From NCBI GenBank assembly GCA_936440205.1, contig OW387148.1, positions 18,655,961 through 18,719,960 on the forward strand: a stretch of 64,000 nucleotides of DNA, given 5' to 3'. Within the stretch, counting starts at the first letter, position 1. Every line of letters starts with the position of its first letter. Below, one piece after another: positions 25,837 to 37,900 of this stretch. The notes beneath the pieces are model-generated. The model saw only the letters and a list, made by a program, of their open reading frames with translations. It was not told where the DNA came from and did no database searches. The translations under genes and the position numbers were made by a program. The DNA is from Lepidonotus clava. Taxonomy: Eukaryota > Annelida > Polychaeta > Phyllodocida > Polynoidae.

Positions 25837-27782
25837 CTACCAACATAATGTGTAATGGATGGTACATTATCAACGATTCTGACTTACGTATACAGTCATA
25901 CATCTCTATCGTCATTTGCATCTAATATAAGACTTCTAGTGACCTACTGGGACCTAGAAATGGTCATCTCATCAGTATATTTGAGTTGGCTGGTGCGAAA
26001 ATCGCCTTCAGGTAATAAGTCATTGCTGTTGCGATTAGCAATTTGTGTAACGACCAACAAAAGTCAATAATATTCCAATACATACAGATAATCTTTCCGC
26101 TCACATGTTAATTGACATGCTAGTGTGTCACTACTTTATAAGTGTCATGATTGTTTATAGACTATGATGGCTATAAATAGATGGCAATGATCGAAGGTGA
26201 ATCTAATGTGCCAGTTAGCAAGGACACATCTTACCCCAAAATAGATAAATCCGCAGTCTGTGCGGTAGACAAAACCTTCCGGTAAATAACAAACTCTAGG
26301 CAATTGACCTCACAAAAAATCTTTCCTTTAACAGTACCCAAATAACTAGATTATTATTTCAAACTAGTCAGTGATTTATATCATTTTACAACATTGTTAT
26401 TATCATAAGATTGTAACAACACAATTTTCTCCGATCATGTTGGTAATTCCTTGGCTGCTTGGTCCTTACCCTTGGCAAACAGGGACGACACTTACACCTC
26501 ACGCAGATCATTAAGGGGATCAGTGTACACACGCACATCTCGCTGACATCTGGCTTCAGAGAAGGTCGTACGACAAATATAGCGCAACGCAGCTTTTTGT
26601 ATCAGAGTATCTTAATTGATGGTCTATCCGCCCTGCCGGGGCTATACTCAGTCCGAAAACCTGAAGGATTCAAACTAAAACGGTTTCAGGAGGATTTCAG
26701 TATTTCTGAGGAGGTTCCAATCTTATGTGAGGAGGTCCCTGGTGTATTCAAAGGTTCATGTTAACATGAGGGGGTCGCGACTGATTTTAGACGGACTTAT
26801 TAACACAAAATTGATGTATCTATCTAAATCTTCTACAGTATTTAAAATGTAGGCCTACGTTTCAGAGACCCTTACAAGTAATTGATGAAAATACATAATT
26901 ACAACAAAAAATCCTTATCAGGCATGGGTTAAAATGGATTTCAAATTGAAATAATTATAGTAGGCAAAAAGAAAATCTAGAACTCCACAGTAGGCATTAA
27001 AAGATCATTATTGCACACTGGTGACAAACAAATAGAGGCAGTAATTGGGGGAAAAGGAATCGTTAATTTTATTGTGAATAAAATTAATTTAATTTTAATT
27101 ATTGTAGATAATGAGATGGTATTGAATAATATTGATGTCATTTGATTGGATTAGGGGTAAGAATAAAATTGGAGAGTGAAATGAGTTGAGGGACACAATT
27201 TGTTAAAAAGGTGTGGGTTGGTGGGTTGAATATGAAAGAAGAGGTGTGTGGTCAATGGCGTCAGGTACGTAATTGAGGAGGGAAGAGGGGGATTGTTGGA
27301 AGGTTGATATAGTTATGTAGATAGGTTGGGTTGGGGTAGTGGCACCAGGTGCCAGCAATGAATCCCCATTCAGCCTCACAGGCTCTATGAGGGACCATTA
27401 AAATAGCACACGTACAGTAACGTGAGCTTCTGAGAAATATGCAACAGTTCAGAATTTTAAAAAGAAAATTAATATTTTTGGGCACTCATATACTTTATTC
27501 ATATTTAGATCAAAAGGTTTCAGTATGCTAAATGAAGAATTGCATTGTTCAGGGAATAATGATTCATCTTGAAATTGCTGAAAATCACACTTATCAACGT
27601 TACATTTGGTGGCTCCAGTGGTTTTATTTCAAAGGTGACTCTTACTTTGTTGCTTACAAATCACAAAATAATAAGCACGGGGAACATTTTTATAAGGTTA
27701 TATAAGTATACTGGAGTACTGCAATATGTTACTATACACGCCTACACTGAACAATCTTTTCCATTGGTATCAGCCTGACATG

Positions 27783-28004
27783 TTAAACCCCATACCTACT
27801 AGGCAATTTGGGCCTCGTCGCTACATGGAAATGAACAGGTTTGATAAAATCGCCGGCAAATCATCAGTGATTCAGATTAAACATAAACATTTTGTGACCT
27901 GCTCTGCGATTTATTTTGAAATTTTCAATACACCATACTGACTGGCGATCAGGGGGAAATACAATCGCCGAGGCCCAAATCGCCTTGTAGGTATTGGGCT
28001 TTAC
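27783..28004. mobile_element. TTAA-type MITE, second family member
   Basis: The left end TTAAACCCCATACCTACTAG and the right end (CTTGTAGGTATTGGGCTTTAC) are inverted; inner arms GGCCTCGTCG and CGCCGAGGCC also pair. The right outer TTAA is mutated to TTAC. Confidence 0.6.
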
Positions 28005-28629
28005 AAATGATTACTCAGGCACAAAATTTAATGGGGTTTATTAGTAATGATCAGTTGGTCTTATTTTTCTCGTAAAATAACTTTAAATAGGAGAACTTTC
28101 AGAAGCTGTCGAGACCGTTCCAGGGCTGTTGGAATGTTTTTGTGATGTTTACAAATACTTAGCACACAAGTACATAATTAATCTTGATTGAGGTCACATT
28201 GGTTGCACACAATAGTAGATGCTCTGTGAATAGCACGTCTTCCAAAGAGGCAGAATGGCAAAAGAAACATGTGTGTTTATATGTTTTTCTATCTCCTATT
28301 TTTCACACACAACTCTATAGGATGAGTCCATAAGTTTGAAAACTGAATAAAAAGATGAAAATGCAACAGCTTGTGAGGGTTTCTTGCAATTATACCTGAT
28401 GCTAGTGTCCAACTGTGTGCCCGTGCTTTACCAAAGACAGCACAATTGCCACGCTGTGATGCTCTCAGAGGTCAATCTGCTTTTATGGTTGGTATTTTAC
28501 ATGCTTTATAAAATTATCTTCCCTTAATATCTAACTAAATACTAAGATATTATGGGAAGATGCTATAATTGGCTATATCATACCAAAGTTTTTTGTTTAA
28601 ATAGTGGTGGGCAGCCTCGTTGTTGGAAC

Positions 28630-28635
28630 TTTATT
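28630..28635 (-). terminator. Candidate poly(A) signal of the first ZIP gene
   Basis: AATAAA on the minus strand about 150 nt downstream of the stop at 28784-28786. Confidence 0.5.
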
Positions 28636-28783
28636 AGAGTGCTGGTTAGTATAGGGCACTGCCCGATGCGGGAATCCGAACAGAGTCCTTGATAATGGGG
28701 ATGGGCCCAATGTGGGCATCCCAGTAGAGGCACAGGGTGACGTTGGGCAGGTTTCACGGCGGGAATCCTGACAGAAGTCCTGG

Positions 28784-28921
28784 TTAATGGTCTAAGTAGA
28801 AGGAAATGAGGAAGATGAGGACCCAGCCAATGATCAAACCCAGGTTCTGCAGGATGAAGACAGTGCTCACGTCCCCAGTCTTCTCCTCCTCCTTCCGCGC
28901 CTGCTCGTTCATCTCAGGCAG
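28784..28921 (-). CDS. ZIP gene 1, exon 9 (TM8 and stop)
   Basis: Acceptor CTGTTGCAG. Encodes [20 protein letters not shown], then TM8 ([20 protein letters not shown]) and FYLDH. LPEMNE and the QNLGL membrane start match the ZIP8/14 C-terminus. TAA at 28784-28786. Confidence 0.93.
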   Translation of the reverse strand: MPEMNEQARKEEEKTGDVSTVFILQNLGLIIGWVLIFLISFYLDH

Positions 28922-31900
28922 CTGCAACAGATATGGATGGATTAATGGTGCTTCTGACTATATTTAGACTGACATAATCAAAGTTTCATTGCTATCTAAT
29001 AATAGAAATAATTTATTGCTGAGCATGGCATGGGGATCATTTAAGAAAACAGATTATTTTCGTACATAATTCTGTGTGTTTATGTAGCTGTGTGTGTTCT
29101 TTTGTTCCCTATGCTCGCAGATAACAGAACTTTTTCTTGTAAACTCTTGTCAATATAAAAGTGTTCTGTACATCTGGTACGATGAATTGTCTTTTTATCT
29201 CAACATTATAATATAACAATATAACGTGATAAGCTATGCTATAGTTAGATAATGGCTAACCAATTGTAAACGGCCATCGGCTATACCATTGCTGCTGTAG
29301 GTCCTATTTCAGAAACACTTACGATAAAGGTAACTCGAAAAGGAATTATCTTTAGCAATGTGAGCTCGTATTCTAGATACTCTGTCATGTATTTCATTCA
29401 TTTAGATTATATAAAACTAAACACCTTAAGGACGCGACTGTAGTTGGATGATAGAAATGGAAATTACTCACCATCCCAACCAGTGAGATGTAAAGGAACA
29501 TCCCTCCTGTCAGAGCAAACACCCAGTGGGCTCCATTATCTATGTTCCCGATCTGAAAAAAGACGGTATTTGAGATAATAGTGTGTCAGTTTGAAGTAGG
29601 CAAATCATTGTGCTCGTAAACATCAAAATTGTAGAAGATATCAAAATAATAAGCAGGTCAGAGCAGACGTCAGAGTTAAGCAGGACTGGCAGGCCCGCGG
29701 CGTTTACCATTCATTCAATATTATTTTTTATGTCGTACATCAATCTGTTAATTTATTTTTTCACTATTTGAAATATGGCCTAGATCAAGAGCTCTAGAGT
29801 ATCTATCAAGATTAGGCATAGGATAGTACTTACTGGCATTGATGGGAATATGATGGGCATATTGTGGACCAGTCAGTAGTGCAGTTTATATTAATTTTAG
29901 TGAAAATAGGTAGCACCACTAGTGTTAGAAGACTACCGTCTGTATGTCCACGGAAGTGCCATAGCGCGCACAAAAAAATGTCAGCCCTATGAATGCTCGC
30001 TGTGTATCAGTTGACGTTAACATTTTTTTCTCATTGCACAACTCACCTGAATGCCGGCTATCATGCCCAGGTAGCAGGCGATGGCGGAGACAAAGTTCAT
30101 GACGGCGGCCTGCCGTAAGGACATGCCAGCGTTCAGCAGCACGGCAAAGTCACCTGCGAAGGTTATGTAAGAACAGTAAGTAAAATAAGGAGGATTCACC
30201 AGAATAGCTTGATCGAAAGGAACTGGTGGATAATTTCTATTATGTTTGGAACGAGCTGAAGATGGGCCTATATATATATGCCGATAAACAAAAATGTGAG
30301 AATTGACAATTTCTTTTAAAGAATGCATAATGGTAGTCCGTACTAAGAGACTGTGAAGAATGATTTATTAGAAAAATGCAGACAGGTACCAAAACTATTG
30401 AACAGTATACTGTTGGCTGGTTTCGATAATGTTTCTGGAATTTGATCTAATAATTGTAAAATATGCAAATTTAATTTTAGCTATTAAGATGGCCTACAAA
30501 GTTTACAAAAACAGTACTCTCCCGGTTCAGTATAGAGGCTAATCACAACAATAACCATTGTTTCATCCACCATCCACCCCGCGGGGGAGGGGAGGGGATA
30601 GACTATACTGTAAAAACAAGTGTTTAGAACCTAAACACTTTCCTAAACACTTTGTTGTAACCAGTTTGACAACATGTTTAGACCCTAAACATGTTTAGAA
30701 ATTTATGATGTTTAGGTTCAAGTGTTTAGGTATTCAACATGTTTAGGTGTTTAATGTTTAGGTTTTAAACATGTGGGATCCCATGTGTTTAGATAATAAA
30801 CATCTGTAATCCAAAACATGTTTAGAAAATACAAGTGTTTAGGCTTTAAACATGTTTAGACCCTAAACATGTTTAATTTCTAAACACCTTTTTGACAGTA
30901 TACCAAAGCCATATCCCCCATAACCTCCATAATTTACCTAATTGTTGTCCCAAACTAAACCTAGAGGACAAGTCAACTGCTTACCCAGTTCGTGGGGCAG
31001 CTCCTCGGAGAAGATAGCCAGTGAGACGCCGAGCCCGGCGGGCGGGCTCTCGGTGTAGGCCGACCCGATGCTCAGCCCGTCCATGAAGTTGTGCAGGGCG
31101 TCCCCGATGATGATCATCCAGGCCACCGACTTGATCTGGGACGCCGGCGTCCACTTCTGGGCGATGACCGGGGGTGGGGGGACGATTTGACTGTGGCTGG
31201 GACGACGTACGGCCTGGAGGGTGGGGGTATATATAATTATGGCAACAGTGGAAAATGATATTCAAAGATAGCAATCATTGTAAGATCAGTTCGACTTATA
31301 TTAAGAACTTCCTTCGATTTTGTATATATAATTTTCCTTTTTTAATGTTAAAAGGTGCATCCAGAAGTAACCGTTCGTCTTGACACGACAAATAATTACC
31401 ATCAAACTAGCAACATTTCTACGAAGAGATCATTCCAGCAAGTGCAATATCCAGGAGATCTTAATAGGCAAAATTCAGACTTACAGCTAGTTTGCCGTTT
31501 ATACAAAATTTGGAACAAGGAGAACAGTTTATTTAAGGGAAAACCTCTGAATACCACCCGCCCCCTCCAATTCGATCTCGCGATTCGCTACTGGTTCACA
31601 TACACTCCTTATGAATCTAACTTACTAGCTGGATGGCCCGCTTCTCCTCCTCGTCCTGATACGCCGGGTTGTTCTGCCCTTCGAGATTCTTCTTCCGGGC
31701 TTCATCTCTCTGTGAAAAAAATAATAAAAATACTTTGTCCTAGGATGTGATGCAAAGTGGTATGACAATATGAAAGCAAATGATAAAATATAAGCACAGA
31801 TCACAATGTTCACAGAATCTTGATCAAGGATTTCCTAATCTGCTTTTAACGGTTTACAGTTCCTTTCAATCAATAGCATCTGAACAAAGAGGTAAAGTAT

Positions 31901-34900
31901 GCTATAATCTATTAACTATGGGGTTGCATGTAACAATAGAAGCAGAATGTATTGCCGTTACAAATCCTCTTTCTAATTATGAGTCATGGTCAATGATATT
32001 GTGTTTATGCACGACTGGACATTCTCCAACAGTATATTTGTCACGGCGTCACGTCAATGTCTAAGCTACGCACTTTTACGAAAACCTCCTTCCCAATAGC
32101 AATAATTAGATTTATGATAAACTCACCTCCTTCTTTTTGAAGATGAAGCTGAGGACACGTTCTATGAGGAAGAAGCTGTAGATGCCGGTCACCACCACCA
32201 TCGCCCTCCAGCGGAAGATCTCCTGGAAGGGGCTCTCGTCGGTGAGCAGCTCAAAGCCCTGGGAACAGAGAGGAAGAGGTTGGAGTAGTATCACATATTA
32301 TTACTTATAATGAGAACATGTTTTGTCATCTCATAATATGCTGTAATATTTTAGCATTGCACGCAATGACGTAACCCATTTCTTTAGAATGCTACCTGCA
32401 TATCCAAAAGGAACTGAGATTGTAAGCACATAGATCTCTTACAGTCGCTGATGGGTTAACTCATCACGTGTAAACATTTTTTCATCATGTACGATAGTAT
32501 TATTAAGATTCACTTTACGATGAACGCGACAATATGTGAGTAGTATACTAAAATGGGAATTTGATATTGGTCTCGCACATCAACATTGAAATACAGGCGA
32601 CGTCAGTGGATCCCATGGCCATGCCTTAATCGTATCTTACAAATACATCAATATTAGTAGCTTAATCTAATAACTAGGCCTATTGGACACTAACATTTGG
32701 AGAAAATCGCAATGTATATCCCATATGTGAAAGAGCATTGCAAAAGTGCCATCAATTCTCAAACGGCAGCCTTGTGGCAACATTCATGTAAACTTCTACG
32801 ATAGTTTGTGAACAAAGTGGAAGAACATTTGATAAAAGTGAACTTAGCCTGTATCAAAATCCTTAAAACAAAAGGACAAATCTTCAAATAATCTTGAATC
32901 TAAGCGCCATAATAATTATACAGCTGATATAGGAGACTCACCTCGGGTATGAGGACGACTATGGCGCTGGCCGACAGGGTGCCCACGGCCAGGCCCACGG
33001 TACACATAAGCACCTTCTTGTAAATCCTCGTCTTCATCAGGGGGTAGAAGAAGATACCTAGGACAGGTAAGATGTTGATGATGGTGACCGACAGGAACGA
33101 GTAGCCCCACACTGAAAAGTAACAAAACTTGATGATGTCAGTGACAGGAATAAGTAGAGGTCCACGCTGAAAGGTAACAAGAGGTAATGATGTCAGTGAC
33201 AGGAATGAGTAACCCCACACTGAAAAGTAACAAAAGAACCTGATGATAATGTCAGTGACTTGAATAAGCAGCTCCACAATGAATGGTAGCATAATATGAC
33301 AAATTAATGGCAGGAACGAGCAGCCCTACACTGAACTGTACCGCGCTGATGATGCTTAACTAACAGGAACAAATAGTCCCACACTGTAATATACCAACGG
33401 ATTATGATGTGACTGACGGGAATGAGTTGCCCAACACTTAATAGTAACGAAAGCATTGTTAACAATAGAATTATACTATATGATACTACAATCATGCAAA
33501 ATCTATGTTTAAATTGTAGCCATTCCACAGGTCTGTCCAGACCTTTGTAAAAGGCAGTAGATATGATAGATAATATTCATTATAAAGAAGGCAGCATGAA
33601 AGACTATAATAAAAAATACAAACTAACAAAATATTGTACAGGTATTTTTGTTATCAGTTTTGGTGATTAGCCATGTAGGTACACTATAATAATATTATAG
33701 TGTATACCAATGATATTGATATGACATTTATTCAATATATTTATTTTCGACAAAATACTTTAATCATACTCATCATACAATGATGTGAAGATCACACTGT
33801 AATTATGGGCTATAATCAATACATATAGACAGACAAGTGAAGATTTCGAGCCAGAAAAAATATCACTGCCGTCGTTCCCCTTACCCACCTTTGGTAGGCC
33901 CGGGCCTCTGGCGGTGGGTCTTTTCCTTCTCCTCCATGGTGTCATTCCGAGAACAGCGCTCATTCTGCAGCTGGTACAACAGCCCGGATACCAACTGGGA
34001 CACTTGGGTGAGGTTGGCGCCATCTATCGGCACTTGGTGGAAGCGGAAGAGGTCGGCTGGTCTGAGACACTGCGGCGGGAAGACAGGTAAAGGAAGATCA
34101 GACAACTCATAATGTAAAGAATCGAAATCGTAGTTTGATTAGTTATTGCAATTGGAAAAGTATCATTGAGAGAATTACCAGTTTTTGAAAGTGACCTAAT
34201 GCAAATCAAGATCTATGCATCAATGATAACACACTGAGGGGTTTCGTATTTTCATGAAAGCAGCATGAGGCTTAAGATACCGACATGTCTCTAAGTGGTA
34301 GGATCTTACAACTATTTTAGTCATTTGAAACGCCTCAATCATGTAGTGACGTATGAGGGAGTTCATAATTGGTATGGGGGGGGGGGGGGTAAAGGGATAT
34401 AGCCATAATAACGATAGGCCTGCCATGCACCTGTGTGACATACAATTGGGAAAGGGGCGGCATGAAACGGTGTCATTGTGGGTTCACTGGTTACAACCTG
34501 CTTTTGAATCATAGGACATAGTCATGGTGAGCAGTAGGCCTATCTCTTGATAAGATGGGTATAATTTCATTTGTTCACACTGCAATATTTTCATAAGTGT
34601 TCTACGTATTTTTTTTGACAATACAAATGGCATGTATGAAGCAGGTCATTCGTAGTCAAACTACTAAAAAAGGGCAAAGGGAATTCGATGTGTCTTGGTA
34701 ATATCCATTATCCTCAACATTGCTTTCCTGAGTATACGTGTACCATATGTAGTAAATAAGCAAGGTCATAGAGAAACACCAGAGTATGTGGGCTATAAGA
34801 AACAACACCTCTAATTATATAGCGTCTCGTTATTTTTATTCAGAAATAAGCCCCCTTTAAGCCTTCTGCTGCAGCACTATTAACACTGATAGTACAAATC

Positions 34901-37900
34901 ATAAAAGCTGTTTTGTCTGCCTAGTCAGTGTTATTTTGCCACGAAGGCAAAACTATCATTATGTCCCCTCACAGAGAAAGTCTTTTTTATCAAATTTAGC
35001 TCAGAAACAGCCTTTTAACTGTAAGCCGTCTTTATAGCTAGTTAAGCAAATGTTATGTTTGTAAGGATAAATTTTCCGAATTTAACAGAATAAGTGATAA
35101 AACTTCCCCAATGCAGGGAAGAGACCTACACCAACTGTAAATATGATGAAGGGCACTTCATCACTTAATGGTCTAAAAGGACTAACTTAAAACACTCATA
35201 ATACAAAACGGTCTGACAGCTTTCTATGTTTCAGTGGATAGCGTTTTTCCCTGGTCCTTGCAGTGACTGGTGAATGAGACTATATGACACAGTGTCTTGC
35301 TCACTTAATGAACATACATGTGTAGTGGTGTGATGAATCAAGAAGTACATCATTATGTTTGGAGACCATATAAGTTGTTTGCATACCCCGATAGATATGA
35401 TTACCTGACCAATTCTGTGAAATTGTTATGATTCCCTTTTGGAACAAGTGTTTGTGACGTGACAAGAGAAGTTGCATAATATCACGACTATTAGAGTACA
35501 GGGAATATGACAACAGGAGTGATGCGACAATGTATCATAATGATCATGTGGCCTATATAGCTAATCAGCATGGGTCTTAGGGTATAAAAGGCTGAGTTTT
35601 GTTATGGAATAAACAGTTAATTCCTGGTTCTCAGCATGTTGACCAACACTGACTTCCTCCTTGTGTCCCACTCTTTAAGGGGCTAGGAGACATAGGCTAG
35701 AAAGAAATAGCTTATCATGAAGAACAATAGAGCATACCTCAACAGTAAAGTTAGGCCAGTTAGCCTCTAAGATTGGACTGTGTTATGACACTCAGTCTCA
35801 AATGACACTAAGTCTCAAAATGTTGAGACTTAAGTGTTATTTTAAGACTTAGTGTCATAACAGACTGAGACGATAAAATCTTGTCCTTATGGACAATAGC
35901 TTCTGGAATCCACTTGCATCCTGCTCTCCTATAGTCAGAAGTGGGGTTGTCTCTCAGTAAACACATGCACTTTCATCTTATTATTTCCAGGTACATATGT
36001 CTCCCTACTGTCTCTAGCATCAGGTTTCAGTCTACTTTTGTCAACATGCAAATTTCGTTGTAGCATAAGGTGCAATCAGAAGGTTATTCGCAGCCAGCTT
36101 GTGACGTAACAGAAACCAAAACAGAATGTTTTAAGACAATTCTGTTTAGGGGAAGAACATAACCAGAATGTTATAATCAGATAATAATGTTGCAGTGGAA
36201 TGTCACAGCAGTAGGTCGCAGCGACGTAATTGGGAGTCATCAAAAGAACATAACAAGAACCAAACCAGAACCAAATAGAATGTTACTGCAATGTTATTAT
36301 AACGTCACAACTCCAGCTCGGTTCAGTCTCTGTGACAAGTTCAACCTCTTATTATTACTACTGAGTACATTCTTAAAGTTTTGTACAAACTGTTGACAAT
36401 ATAACTGCCTGTCTCTCCTTATCAACCCAAGAAGCAGTGAGTCAGCAGAATGTTTCATGCTCTGTGTGTGAGAAGCCGGGGGCTACATCCTCACAGTTGT
36501 ATGGCTTTTTTATGTTGCTGGTTATAGATCATTGCAGCAAATTGCAATCATAAACATTTAGTTGCCCTGACATTTTTCAAAGAAACCTTCATAATTCTTA
36601 CAATTCTTGATCAATTCTATTCATCTTGGTATCGTTCTAAAGCTAAGAATATGTATAGTATGAACCTGAGTGAAATGTGTTCCATCTGAACATTCCAAAT
36701 GATTTGGAATGTTTGGAATGTCCTCCAAAATTTGCTGAAATTTTGTATTTTTCTTGACTTCATTAACTTAATTCTAAATTGAAATTCACATTGGGTAAGA
36801 TGGTCCAATAAATTGAAATTTGATTATTGGTATGGATATTCAGGTGTTTTTTAATTTTAGCCTAATGCTTACATAGACAGTATTGATAAATGGGGAAGGA
36901 TTATGTGTACATATTATTGAAAAATTTGGTGAATTAAAATTGGATGTGGCCAAAAAGTGCTCAAAAATTGAATGGCCGCTTTATACCCTCACCCTTGTCA
37001 ACACACTGGTGGGGGTTGCATAGTTTGTTCCAGCAAGTTCCCCATCTTCACTTCTAAAAAGCCTTCAGGGCTGGTGACGAACTGACAGCTATTATATAAA
37101 AGATGACAGAAGAGGGATCAAGGTGTCTATGGCAGAAATGCTTTTGTGGCACGTACCGTTTAGACTGTCTCCATGACCCGTCAAACTATTCACCTCTACT
37201 GGCTCAATTTACCCCACTGAGTTAACCCGATATAAACCTACTTTCACTATCGGCTGACAGTAATCTGTAAGTATGCATAGTTGGGCTCAGCGCCAAATGA
37301 TCAAAGAAACAGGCACTGTATGGATGTTTGGAGCTAAAACTACTTTCAGGTTTCTTGGACAGGAATATTTTCATAAATGATGGTTTCACGAACATCCTTC
37401 AGGTTATCCAGTGTCCTGGATATTTAGATGGGTCAACCAAAATATTGTTTTCGTTTATGAAATGTAGAAAATTAATGATGTTAAAAAAAAAGCCTATCAA
37501 ATTTGATAATCTTTTTAAACTTTCAGTATGTGCTTTTTCAAGAGAATAATTATTTGTGATGTTCAAAAGGAAATAGTTATAGTGTAGAATATCCGTTGAT
37601 GAACTAGGCCTTCTATATTAAATTATCTTGGCTGTAAAGATGTTTAAGTATTTCTAAATAACAAGTAATCATTGGTTTCTATCTGAAAATAATTTTTACC
37701 AGTTTTGCTTAGATTTCAGTAAATTACCATTAGTGCAAGTTGCATAATCATCATTCATATCATTAGAATCTTCGTTTAATCTGTCGCTGAACGGTGATGT
37801 TATAAGGCTTTTATCATATCTCCCGTTGGCTAAAAAAAAAGATTGGTCTGTAAGCCGAAACAGATCGTACTCTGTTATAGCAACGCGGATCTGAGCCCCT

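Larger units (their letters stand above)
25027..28629. other. Intergenic, repeats only
   Basis: Apart from the SINE and the TTAA element at 27783-28004, this AT-rich stretch between the EF-hand and ZIP genes shows no convincing exon or RNA gene. Confidence 0.55.

Noticed and set aside
32900-33292. 130-codon single-frame reading through ZIP exon 3 and the upstream repeat as one exon
   Set aside because: The exon 3 acceptor at 33111 joins in phase to exon 2, so the upstream part is intron made of repeat units; the openness is a by-product of the repeat.
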